From NCBI GenBank assembly GCA_023653075.1, contig JAMNXQ010000015.1:1-42312 (forward strand): DNA of 42,312 nt, in the 5' to 3' direction. The stretch comes from Algoriphagus sp. (GTDB lineage Bacteria; Bacteroidota; Bacteroidia; Cytophagales; Cyclobacteriaceae). Each line of letters begins with the position of its first letter. Position 1 is the first letter of the stretch. A program made the translations under genes and the position numbers. The notes under the pieces are model-generated. The model had not been told where the DNA came from. It searched no databases and saw nothing but the letters and a program-made list of their open reading frames with translations. Positions 1 to 6,728 of this stretch are shown piece after piece.

Positions 1-578
1 ATGATTATCCGCAATCACACCAGTAGCTTAAAGTCTAGTTGAATTACTGCGGATAATCGTCGACAGACGACTGTCCACAGACCACAGCTCACCTAATTGA
101 ACTTCAAACCTTATCTTTCTTTGGTTACTGGTAACAAAGCGGATAATCAGATTTTGTTTAAAAAATTGTAATTAAATAACATTAACCACAACTAATTTTC
201 TAGTTGCCTAATTAAAAAACAACATTAGTGGACTACCTGCATTTAAAAGCAGGAGGAATTCAATCTCATTTTTTATTACTTATTGCTTGACGCTCTATTT
301 TTTGCGAACTAACTCTTGTCCACTTAAAAATGAATTTGAAAGTCCAAAATTCACTAAAAACCCCTTTTTTTGAGGCTGAGCCAAGTTTTTAAAAAACAAT
401 CGTGTTACCAATTCTTTAACTGATTGTTTGCCAGGGGTGAAGAAATAATTTTTTAAAAAAAAAGTTGTCGATAAATTTTAAATAGTCTATTCTTTTAGCT
501 TTATTTCCTACCTGTAATCGGATTTGTTGATTCAGCACCCCTCCAAAATAGAAAACATCTTTAACTTAAATCAAATTT
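1..578. other. Non-coding region upstream of the injection-system genes, rich in inverted repeats
   Basis: No credible reading frame is seen. The stretch is A/T-rich and carries many short inverted repeats. GATTATCCGCA (3-13) faces TGCGGATAATC (48-58), and a third GCGGATAATC lies at 139-148. TCGTC/GACGA (57-61, 66-70) overlaps GACAG/CTGTC (62-66, 71-75), so the two small hairpins exclude each other. Others are CAACTA/TAGTTG (189-194, 201-206), CCTGC/GCAGG (236-240, 249-253) and AAACAATC/GATTGTTT (394-401, 422-429). I looked for the Bacteroidota promoter pair (TTTG, then TAnnTTTG) and found no good match. The transcript of the sheath operon should begin here, so the repeats are candidate operator sites, but that is inference. 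Confidence 0.7.
3..148. repeat. Three copies of GCGGATAATC (one inverted, two direct)
   Basis: The 10-base word GCGGATAATC occurs on the plus strand at 49-58 and 139-148 and on the minus strand at 3-12. The first two extend to a perfect 11-bp inverted pair (3-13 and 48-58) with centres about 45 bases apart. The spacing is right for a protein that binds as separated dimers or loops DNA. The three copies are seen directly; a regulatory function is inferred. Confidence 0.6.
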
Positions 579-2084
579 ATGGCAACTGTATTAGCAACAC
601 CAGGCGTTTACATTGAAGAAAAAAGCGCCTTTGCTTCCTCTGTAGTTCCTGTAGGGACAGCGATTCCTGTCTTTTTAGGATATACGCAGAAGGCTTCACG
701 CGGAACAAAGTCTTTAAAAAATGTTCCCACTCGAATTTCCTCTTTTGCAGAGTTTGAGCAATTCTTTGGAGGTGCTCCTAGTACAAAATTTGAAATCAGC
801 GAAGATTCTAGCGCAGTAAATGGCTACAAATTGAAGGTAGATGCTTCTACACGCTACATCTTGCATGCTGCTGTTAAGTTTTTCTATTCCAATGGTGGAG
901 CGGATTGCTATATCTTGTCAGTTGGAGATTACAGCTCTGGAGTACGTGCAAAGGATTTCAACGATGAGGCTACAGGATCTGGGTTGCCACAATTGTTGAA
1001 GTACAACGAGCCAACTCTATTGGCGATTCCTGAGGCTGTTTTGCTTCCAAAAGCAGATTGTTTCTCTTTACAGCAGGCGATGTTGAGTCACTGCGGTTAT
1101 GCCACAAAAAGCCGTTTCGCTATTTTGGACGTGTATGATGGTGCTAAAGAAAGAACCTTTGGAGATGATGATGTGATCAACCAATTTAGAGAGGGTGTAG
1201 GATCCAACTTCCTTCAGTGGGGTGCTGCTTACTATCCATTTGTACAAACAACCATTGTATCTTCTGGTGATGTTAACTTTACCAGCATCAGCAATGCTGC
1301 TGACTTGATCGAAATTTTGTCCAATGATGTGAACGAAGATTTGGCCAATGGCCGTATCAACGAAGCAAGAGCCAATGCAATCAAAGAAGAACTTGCTAAA
1401 ATTGAAACTGCTTCTACCAAAGAAGAAGTGACTTCTCTACAGGCAACTTTGAAGGTGGTAAGTGCAAAGTTGAATTCAATCTTAACTGATATTTCAGAAA
1501 CGTTGAATTTGTTGCCTGCTAGTTCCGCAATGGCTGGAGTTTACACTATGGTGGATGGCTCTATCAATGTGGCTAAAGCACCAGCAAATTTATCTCTAGG
1601 TTCTGTAATCAGCCCAAGTGTTCAGATTACAAGCGACAACCAAGAAGAACTAAACTTGCCTTTGAACGGTAAAGCGATCAATGCGATCCGTACTTTCCAA
1701 GGAAAAGGAGTGTTAGTATGGGGAGCTCGTACCTTGGATGGAAATAGCCAAGACTGGAGATACATCTCTGTACGTAGAACCATGACTTTCTTGGAGCAAA
1801 GCATTAAAGCAGCTGCAGAAGGATTTGTATTTGAGCCAAACAATACGACCACTTGGTCTACTTTGAAGGCTACGGTAACCAACTTCTTGTTGAACCAATG
1901 GCAGTCAGGTATTTTGGCAGGTCAAAGCCCTGACGATGCGTTCTCAGTAGAGATCGGTTTGGGAACTACCATGACTCCAAATGACATTTTGGATGGTTTG
2001 ATGAAAATGACCATTAAGGTTGCTATCGTAAGACCAGCTGAATTCATTGTCATCACATTTGAGCAGCAACAACAAAAATCATAA
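579..2084 (+). CDS. Contractile tail sheath protein (Afp2/Pvc2-like)
   Basis: Subunit of the outer sheath that contracts and drives the inner tube into the target. The N-terminus has the family pattern ATPGVYIEE near residues 6-14, and the C-terminal third (about residues 365-495) carries the conserved phage-type sheath region: GVLVWGARTL, then YISVRRTMTFLEQSI, then a gp18-like closing strand. Residues about 248-312 form a charged, helix-prone insertion. At 501 residues it has the usual length of a single-type eCIS sheath. Only one sheath gene is present, whereas Afp and PVC carry three. It is the first gene of the cluster, 28 bases before the first tube gene. The ATG has an A/T-rich leader and no Shine-Dalgarno sequence, as is normal in Bacteroidota. 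Family assignment is firm. Confidence 0.95.
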   Translation: MATVLATPGVYIEEKSAFASSVVPVGTAIPVFLGYTQKASRGTKSLKNVPTRISSFAEFEQFFGGAPSTKFEISEDSSAVNGYKLKVDASTRYILHAAVKFFYSNGGADCYILSVGDYSSGVRAKDFNDEATGSGLPQLLKYNEPTLLAIPEAVLLPKADCFSLQQAMLSHCGYATKSRFAILDVYDGAKERTFGDDDVINQFREGVGSNFLQWGAAYYPFVQTTIVSSGDVNFTSISNAADLIEILSNDVNEDLANGRINEARANAIKEELAKIETASTKEEVTSLQATLKVVSAKLNSILTDISETLNLLPASSAMAGVYTMVDGSINVAKAPANLSLGSVISPSVQITSDNQEELNLPLNGKAINAIRTFQGKGVLVWGARTLDGNSQDWRYISVRRTMTFLEQSIKAAAEGFVFEPNNTTTWSTLKATVTNFLLNQWQSGILAGQSPDDAFSVEIGLGTTMTPNDILDGLMKMTIKVAIVRPAEFIVITFEQQQQKS

Positions 2085-2112
2085 TCAACTACTTAACTAA
2101 AATATACTAATT

Positions 2113-2583
2113 ATGGCAGCACCAACCGCAGGAACAGGTGGAGAACAGGACCAGTTTTGGCCATTACCAAAGTTCTATTTCTCCGTTGATATCGGGGATC
2201 AGACCGATTTGCCTTTTCAAGAAGTTTCAGGACTTGATATTGATGCCGAGGTAATTGAATATAGACATGGCAATAGCCCTGTTCACTCTACCATCAAAAT
2301 GCCTGGTATGAAGAAATATTCTGACATTACATTGAAGAAGGGTGTCTTTACTACAGACAACAACTTCTATGATTGGATTTCTAAAATTAGCTTGAACACC
2401 TACGAAAGATTGACGGTAGTAATCCGTTTATTGGACGAGGCAGGCGAACCAAAGATGACATGGACTTTAACGAATGCATTTGCGAAGCAAATCACTCCTA
2501 CAGACATGAATTCTCAAAGCAGTGAAGCAGCTATTGAAACCATTGTGTTTGCACACGAAGGTTTGAGAATCGAAGCAGCTTAA
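2113..2583 (+). CDS. Inner tube protein 1 (T4 gp19 / Afp1-like)
   Basis: Builds the stacked hexameric rings of the inner tube. The gp19 family signature is visible: a WPLPKFYFSVDIGD strand near residues 16-29, EVSGLD near 37-42, TLKKGVF near the middle, and a closing WTLTNAFAKQ...SEAA...IVFAHEGL region. The length of 156 residues is normal for the family. It starts 28 bases after the sheath stop, in the same transcription unit. About 81% of residues match the second tube gene downstream, and the first 42 residues are identical. A nested hairpin follows the stop (2603-2653). Sheath and first tube gene are therefore bounded as a pair, which suits the high copy number both proteins need. Confidence 0.95.
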   Translation: MAAPTAGTGGEQDQFWPLPKFYFSVDIGDQTDLPFQEVSGLDIDAEVIEYRHGNSPVHSTIKMPGMKKYSDITLKKGVFTTDNNFYDWISKISLNTYERLTVVIRLLDEAGEPKMTWTLTNAFAKQITPTDMNSQSSEAAIETIVFAHEGLRIEAA

Positions 2584-2602
2584 TCGCTAGGAAATCAAAA
2601 TT

Positions 2603-2653
2603 ATACCCAATACTAATTTTTCTAGTTGGACTAGTCAGGTTGGTATTGGGTAT
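2603..2653 (+). terminator. Nested hairpin between the two tube genes; possible attenuator
   Basis: ATACCCAATAC (2603-2613) pairs perfectly with GTATTGGGTAT (2643-2653), an 11-bp stem. The enclosed loop contains a second perfect hairpin, CTAGT-tgg-ACTAG (2622-2634). The outer stem runs into a short T-rich tail (TATTTTAG). It lies 20 bases after the first tube gene and about 75 bases before the second. A partial terminator here would lower expression of downstream genes relative to sheath and first tube. An mRNA-stabilising 3' structure is an equally good reading. Confidence 0.55.
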
Positions 2654-2728
2654 TTTAGTTACTAAAGGGAAAATATATCCTCTCGGGGTTTGTGGTTGAA
2701 TTCAAACCTTTAAAAAAAATAGCTAATT

Positions 2729-3199
2729 ATGGCAGCTCCTACAGCAGGTACAGGTGGAGAACAAGACCAATTTTGGCCTTTACCCAAGTTTTATTTCTCA
2801 GTTGATATCGGGGATCAAACCGACCTACCTTTTCAGGAAGTTTCAGGATTAGATTCTGGTGCTGAAGTGATCGAATATAGGCACGGTAATAGTAAAATAC
2901 ATTCTACGATCAAAATGCCTGCATTAGGTACGGGCACAGACCTTACACTTAAAAAGGGGGTTTTTACTCGTGATAACAAATTTTACGAGTGGATTTCAAT
3001 GATTAATTTGAATACCTACGAAAGAATGACCATTGTGATTCGCTTGCTTGATGAGTCGGGTGAGCCCAAAGTTACTTGGACATTAACGAATGCATTTGCC
3101 AAGCAGGTTACTTGTACAGATTTGAATTCTCAAAGTAGTGAAGCTGCTGTAGAATCCATCGTATTTGCGTATGATTCCTTGAGAATTGAAACCTCTTAA
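2729..3199 (+). CDS. Inner tube protein 2 (T4 gp19 / Afp1-like paralogue)
   Basis: Second gp19-family tube protein, also 156 residues. By eye 126 of 156 residues match the first copy. Residues 1-42 are identical, yet about fifteen of those 42 codons differ synonymously, so the duplication is old and the protein sequence is held by selection. Differences cluster at residues 43-72 (the loop after SGLD and the segment around MPALGTGTD) and at the C-terminus, which are likely lumen-facing or ring-interface positions. It may form part of the tube, an end ring, or a tube with a different lumen surface. The next 286 bases contain no gene. Confidence 0.93.
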   Translation: MAAPTAGTGGEQDQFWPLPKFYFSVDIGDQTDLPFQEVSGLDSGAEVIEYRHGNSKIHSTIKMPALGTGTDLTLKKGVFTRDNKFYEWISMINLNTYERMTIVIRLLDESGEPKVTWTLTNAFAKQVTCTDLNSQSSEAAVESIVFAYDSLRIETS

Positions 3200-3485
3200 G
3201 GGAGCGTATTCTTAAAGTCTAATTCTAATTTATTTTCTTCAGTCCATTTGATTTTTTTTGCCTGAATATTCAGGTATTTGATACCCTTGGGTTACGTAGT
3301 TTCCAGGTTCAGGAAACCTCAATTTCTTCTTTCGGAGATCCAATTTTTACAACTTCTTTATTATTCAACCCACTGAAAAATAGGTCAAAGATGAGGGCTT
3401 AAGAAGTACTGATTATCTTTGGATTAAAGGCCTAGAATTACTAAAAATGACCTTGTAAAGACCGTTTTTATTTCTATTTTTGGTT
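3200..3485. other. Non-coding gap with small palindromes
   Basis: I see no reading frame worth calling. A perfect 14-bp palindrome, CCTGAATATTCAGG, lies at 3261-3274 straight after a run of eight T. It is followed by GTAT-ttg-ATAC (3274-3284) and AGGTT/AACCT (3305-3309, 3315-3319). The palindrome has T's before it and not after it, so it would be a better terminator on the minus strand than on the plus strand. A promoter for the downstream genes could sit here, but I could not pick one out. Confidence 0.5.
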
Positions 3486-3710
3486 ATGGGAAAAATCATC
3501 TTAAAGGAGTTATTGATAGCCATTTCAATCCTGTTGTTGTCGGTTCTCGGTCTCCCTATTTTTTTCATGTTCTTCTGGTTGTCGGATACAAGCAAGTCCA
3601 TCGCCGAACTTCTGTTTTTACCGATGATTTTGCTGGGAATAGGTATCCTTTTTATCACCTTGTATCTTGGACGAATGCTTTTCTCTCTTTTAAAATCAAT
3701 TAAGGCCTAA
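3486..3710 (+). CDS. Small membrane protein within the injection-system cluster
   Basis: Not recognised as a known family. The 74-residue product has two long hydrophobic segments (about residues 7-33 and 44-69) separated by a short polar stretch (SDTSKS), and ends basic (KSIKA). I chose the ATG at 3486; a TTG two codons upstream (3480) is the only nearby alternative. It ends 13 bases before the cap gene, which suggests a shared transcript. Membrane proteins are not structural parts of known eCIS particles, so a role in membrane association or lysis-like release is possible. That is speculation from two helices only. An overlapping minus-strand frame (3413-3658) looks like a shadow. Confidence 0.5.
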   Translation: MGKIILKELLIAISILLLSVLGLPIFFMFFWLSDTSKSIAELLFLPMILLGIGILFITLYLGRMLFSLLKSIKA

Positions 3711-3723
3711 TTCAATTAGAAAT

Positions 3724-4275
3724 ATGATTCACGTTGTCTTATCTGCCGTTGTTACTGCTTTAAATGAATACTTCAAAAATGAGTTAAATCTGCAGGAAGA
3801 CATGGTTATTTTAGCCAATGCAGTGGATATGTCAGGGAATTTGAATTCACAGATTGACAACAAACTTTGCGTGTTTTTACAACACTTAGATGAAGAAAGA
3901 GTACTTAGAAATGGTTCCTATCAGGCTTATGCGGGCATGAATCCTCCCAAGCATTTCAATTTATATGTCATGTTTGTAGCCAATTTTCCAGATCCGAACT
4001 ACCTGGAATCCCTTCGGTACCTGTCCTTAGTTTTGGAATTTTTCCAAGGAAATCAATTTTTTAATCGGGTTAACTTGCCCCAGCTTTCTGCCAACGTGGA
4101 CAAGCTAAGTTTTGAGTATGTTAACTTCACCTTTGAAGAATTAAACTCTGTTTGGGGACTTCTTGGCCTAAAGTATATGCCTTCAGCTACGTACAAGCTT
4201 AAATTATTGACTTTCAGCAACAACTTAATTCGGGAGGAAGTAGCTTCCGTAATTGGAAAATCATCGGATAGTTAG
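3724..4275 (+). CDS. DUF4255 / Pvc16-N family cap or tail-terminator protein
   Basis: Closes the far end of tube and sheath and sets where assembly stops, as Afp16/Pvc16 do. The product matches the family along its length: the start MIHVVLSAVVTALNEYF, the PPKHFNLYVMFVANF segment near residue 80, and the LSFEYVNFTFEELNSVWGLL segment near residues 135-160. At 183 residues it is essentially the N-terminal domain alone, whereas Pvc16-type proteins are longer. The missing C-terminal part might be supplied by the adjacent unrecognised 280-residue protein (inference). Confidence 0.88.
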   Translation: MIHVVLSAVVTALNEYFKNELNLQEDMVILANAVDMSGNLNSQIDNKLCVFLQHLDEERVLRNGSYQAYAGMNPPKHFNLYVMFVANFPDPNYLESLRYLSLVLEFFQGNQFFNRVNLPQLSANVDKLSFEYVNFTFEELNSVWGLLGLKYMPSATYKLKLLTFSNNLIREEVASVIGKSSDS

Positions 4276-4301
4276 TACTAATAATCTTGTTTGGTCCGTG
4301 T

Positions 4302-4315
4302 ATCAATTAATTGAT
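4302..4315. repeat. 14-bp perfect palindrome ATCAATTAATTGAT
   Basis: The sequence is its own reverse complement and lies in the 88-base gap between the cap gene and the next gene. It is A/T-rich, so chance occurrence is plausible. A dimeric regulator site is possible but has no further support. Confidence 0.3.
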
Positions 4316-4363
4316 TACTTGGTAATTGAAAATAAAAAGTAAGTAAAGTTACAACCTAGGTAA

Positions 4364-5206
4364 ATGGAGCAGCATCAAAATTCGTATCGGTATGTTACCA
4401 AATACATTGAAATTTTTTCATGTGTTTTCATGCACGAGTATTACGAAGGAAGGATTTGTGCTGACTTGTCCTTTCAACCTACCCCACGTACTAATCTTTT
4501 GATTAAGAATTACAATTTAGTGTTTAAGCAGAAAGCGGGTGGATTTATGATGGCCGCAAATTCTGTTAAGGATTATAGCCATTCAATTTTCAAAGATCCT
4601 TTTTATCTGGATTTTGAGTTCAAGTTTACCAATCGCCATTTTCATTCATTTACAGTTTTAGTAAGTGATCCTGAAGTCCGCTATTTCTTAGATGATGATT
4701 TGGAAACTATAGTTCAATTAGGGACTCAGCATGGCACTATAGACCCTAGCCTAGATAAACCAGGTTTATCAGGGATAATCCGTATCAAACACGATCCTAA
4801 ATTTCCTATTCTCCCTATTTTAGGTGAGGGTTCGGGTCGTTTTAAACCCCGATCTAAGGAAGTACTACTTAAAAATAGGAGTATTAGACCTGTCTACATT
4901 TGTTATTGTTCCAAAGAAGCTGTAGATCTCTTTAAGGGAATGGTAATTCATAATGAAGGTGAATTTAAGGACAAGGTAGACTTTGATCCTCCGCAGCTCA
5001 TTACTACCGAATCGGGATTGACTGCTTACAAGTTTGTCGCCAATCAAGATCTACCGATGAAATCTTTATGGAATGGTTATTTTCGCTTGGAGAGAACCAA
5101 TCAATTGGGGGTTTATCGAAAAACATTGCCTAACCCAAGTCCTCAGAGTATTAAATTTGACCCAGTTGTCAATACCTATATCTCTGAAAATTTTGTAAAG
5201 CTTTAA
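4364..5206 (+). CDS. Unrecognised injection-system protein next to the cap gene
   Basis: I do not recognise a domain in these 280 residues. The sequence looks mostly beta-rich with alternating hydrophobic positions, has no signal peptide and no membrane segment, and is well coded, with ATG at 4364. It lies between the cap gene and the tube-initiator gene, inside an otherwise purely structural cluster, so a structural or assembly role is the best inference. A cap adaptor is a reasonable hypothesis, since AlgoCIS of Algoriphagus machipongonensis is described with a cap adaptor as well as a cap. A cargo or plug protein is the main alternative. Confidence 0.75.
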   Translation: MEQHQNSYRYVTKYIEIFSCVFMHEYYEGRICADLSFQPTPRTNLLIKNYNLVFKQKAGGFMMAANSVKDYSHSIFKDPFYLDFEFKFTNRHFHSFTVLVSDPEVRYFLDDDLETIVQLGTQHGTIDPSLDKPGLSGIIRIKHDPKFPILPILGEGSGRFKPRSKEVLLKNRSIRPVYICYCSKEAVDLFKGMVIHNEGEFKDKVDFDPPQLITTESGLTAYKFVANQDLPMKSLWNGYFRLERTNQLGVYRKTLPNPSPQSIKFDPVVNTYISENFVKL

Positions 5207-5263
5207 TTCAAGTGTTGAAGATTTTCTAAGCCACTAGAACTAGCTAAGTTAAAACTACAAATT

Positions 5264-5785
5264 ATGTCACCAGCACCAGTTATTAGACGAAAAGACCCAC
5301 CTGTTTCCTATAATTTTAAGGTTACACTTGCGCCTGGTGGTTTGGCTAGTGCTGCCTTTCTCGGTGTGGGCATGTTGGCAGGATTACCTTCCGATGCTGC
5401 TTTTACTTCAATTTCAGGTTTAGGGGTCGAAATGGATTTCGAAACAGTAAGAGGTGGGGGATATAATAATACCGTTTACCATCTTCCAAAGGGAGTGAAA
5501 CGAGCTAACTTGACCCTAAAAAGAGGATTAGCACCTTATTCTTCTCCGCTGATGCAGTGGTGTTTGAAAACTGGTTCTGGCTATATGTTTTCCGTTCCGA
5601 TGACCATTATTGTGATGCTTTTGGATAAAAATCCGAATAATCCACCAGTGATGGTTTGGATGTTATTCAATGCGCTTCCGGTAAAGTGGCAAATTGATGA
5701 ATTGGATGCAAAAAAATCTGACATTGTATTTGAGACAATTGAAATTGTCTATTCTAATATGACTGTCCTTGGTACTTCTTTCTAA
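5264..5785 (+). CDS. gp19-family tube initiator (Afp5/Pvc5-like)
   Basis: Third gp19-like protein, 173 residues, clearly divergent from the two tube proteins. Family landmarks are YNFKVTL near residue 16, SISGLGVEM near residue 50, the VYHLPKG-LTLKRGL segment near residues 70-90, and the closing VFETIEIVYSNM. An insertion rich in Gly/Ala (about residues 26-46) follows the first strand. In Afp and PVC a protein of this type forms the first ring that joins spike and baseplate to the tube. The following DUF5908, LysM and spike genes sit in the same order as afp5-afp8, which supports the call. Confidence 0.88.
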   Translation: MSPAPVIRRKDPPVSYNFKVTLAPGGLASAAFLGVGMLAGLPSDAAFTSISGLGVEMDFETVRGGGYNNTVYHLPKGVKRANLTLKRGLAPYSSPLMQWCLKTGSGYMFSVPMTIIVMLLDKNPNNPPVMVWMLFNALPVKWQIDELDAKKSDIVFETIEIVYSNMTVLGTSF

Positions 5786-5817
5786 CTTCATTTCAACCAT
5801 TAAATTGTAAGCTGAAT

Positions 5818-6015
5818 ATGCCTGTCGAAATAAAACAGTTGGTAGTCAAAGGTAAGATGGAGGGTGACCAAGAATCCGAGAATAAAACTTCAGCTAGTAC
5901 TAATACGGGAAAAGGTGAAAGTACCGGAGGTTTAAGCTATGGGTTAAGAAAACAGATTGTAGACCAATGTGTGCAGGAAGTGATGGATAGAATTAAAAAA
6001 ATGAATGATTTCTGA
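5818..6015 (+). CDS. DUF5908 small protein (Afp6/Pvc6-like)
   Basis: A 65-residue protein with the DUF5908 start MPVEIKQLVVKG, a polar Ser/Thr/Gly-rich linker (about residues 15-40), and a C-terminal charged helix ending VMDRIKKMNDF. Members of this family sit between tube-initiator and LysM genes in eCIS clusters, exactly as here. The molecular role is not well defined; association with the baseplate hub is inferred from position. Its TGA overlaps the next ATG by one base (TGATG at 6013-6017), so translation of the two genes is probably coupled. Confidence 0.85.
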   Translation: MPVEIKQLVVKGKMEGDQESENKTSASTNTGKGESTGGLSYGLRKQIVDQCVQEVMDRIKKMNDF

Positions 6016-6725
6016 TGTTTGGCTTTAATGAAAATCTTTCGCTAACGGCGTATTCAAAATTTGAGGATGGTCAGCCAAGTTTTTTCTCCTACTTAGGGAA
6101 ATATGAGGCACAAATAAATCCAGAAAATATATCGCTTAGCTTCGATCAACTCCCCGCAAAGGATGAGGAGCCTAATTCTGCTGCTGGAACACCTGTATCA
6201 GCAAAAAATGCAGCCTATAACAAGCAGAAGGTAGAAGTAAAATTTACCATAGATAATTCAGGCGCTGTACCGAGTTCTCCGGATAACCTTAGCTTTTTTA
6301 ATTTTTCGGGAGATTCCATCAAGGACTCGATTGATCAATTGCTTAAGGTTACTGTAAAACCAACTAAGGCTAGCCACAGTCCTCCTTTTGTTAAATTACA
6401 ATGGGGACAGTTTATGCTGGTAGGGAAAGTATTTAACCTTACCATTGATTATACTTATTTCAATATCGATGGTGACCCAGTTCGTGCAGCGATAAGTTTT
6501 ACATTGGAAGAAGAGGTAGATGAAGTAGTAATTAGTCGAGAGTTTCAAAGTCCTGACATTACGAGAATTATCACTGTAAAAGACGGAGATTCGTTAATTG
6601 CCCTATCTGAGTCTTCTTATGATGACCCTAAGTTTTACTTGCAAATAGCCACCTACAATAATCTCCCTTCCTTTAGAGGATTGAAAATTGGAAGTCAAAT
6701 TGAAATTCCACCCTTAGAGAAATAA
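6015..6725 (+). CDS. LysM-containing baseplate hub protein (Afp7/Pvc7-like)
   Basis: A 236-residue protein. Residues about 1-170 form a beta-rich domain typical of gp53/Afp7-type hub proteins (for example AQINPENISLSFDQ near residues 33-46 and FTIDNSG near residue 78). Residues about 183-233 form a LysM domain, with TVKDGDSLIALSESSY, YLQIATYNNL and the closing GSQIEIPP. In phage and eCIS baseplates this domain clamps the central spike to the baseplate and does not bind peptidoglycan. Three bases separate its stop from the spike gene. Family assignment is strong. Confidence 0.9.
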   Translation: MFGFNENLSLTAYSKFEDGQPSFFSYLGKYEAQINPENISLSFDQLPAKDEEPNSAAGTPVSAKNAAYNKQKVEVKFTIDNSGAVPSSPDNLSFFNFSGDSIKDSIDQLLKVTVKPTKASHSPPFVKLQWGQFMLVGKVFNLTIDYTYFNIDGDPVRAAISFTLEEEVDEVVISREFQSPDITRIITVKDGDSLIALSESSYDDPKFYLQIATYNNLPSFRGLKIGSQIEIPPLEK

Positions 6726-6728
6726 CTC

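Noticed and set aside
281..338. Promoter for the sheath operon near 296-304 or 331-338
   Set aside because: TATTTTTTG has one base too many between TA and TTTG, TGAATTTG has a mismatch, and neither has a TTG at a suitable distance upstream.
1..578. Second copy of the tRNA-Ser 3' end as an attachment site
   Set aside because: I looked for the GGGGG-TTCGAAT-CCCCC core or its complement in the left non-coding region and did not find it.
3261..3274. Palindrome CCTGAATATTCAGG as a terminator of the tube genes
   Set aside because: The T-run lies before it on the plus strand and not after it, so it would not end plus-strand transcription; it may be chance or a binding site.
3413..3658. Minus-strand frame of 81 residues
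   Set aside because: It is antisense to the small membrane protein, has no signal or domain, and its composition looks like the shadow of a hydrophobic forward frame.
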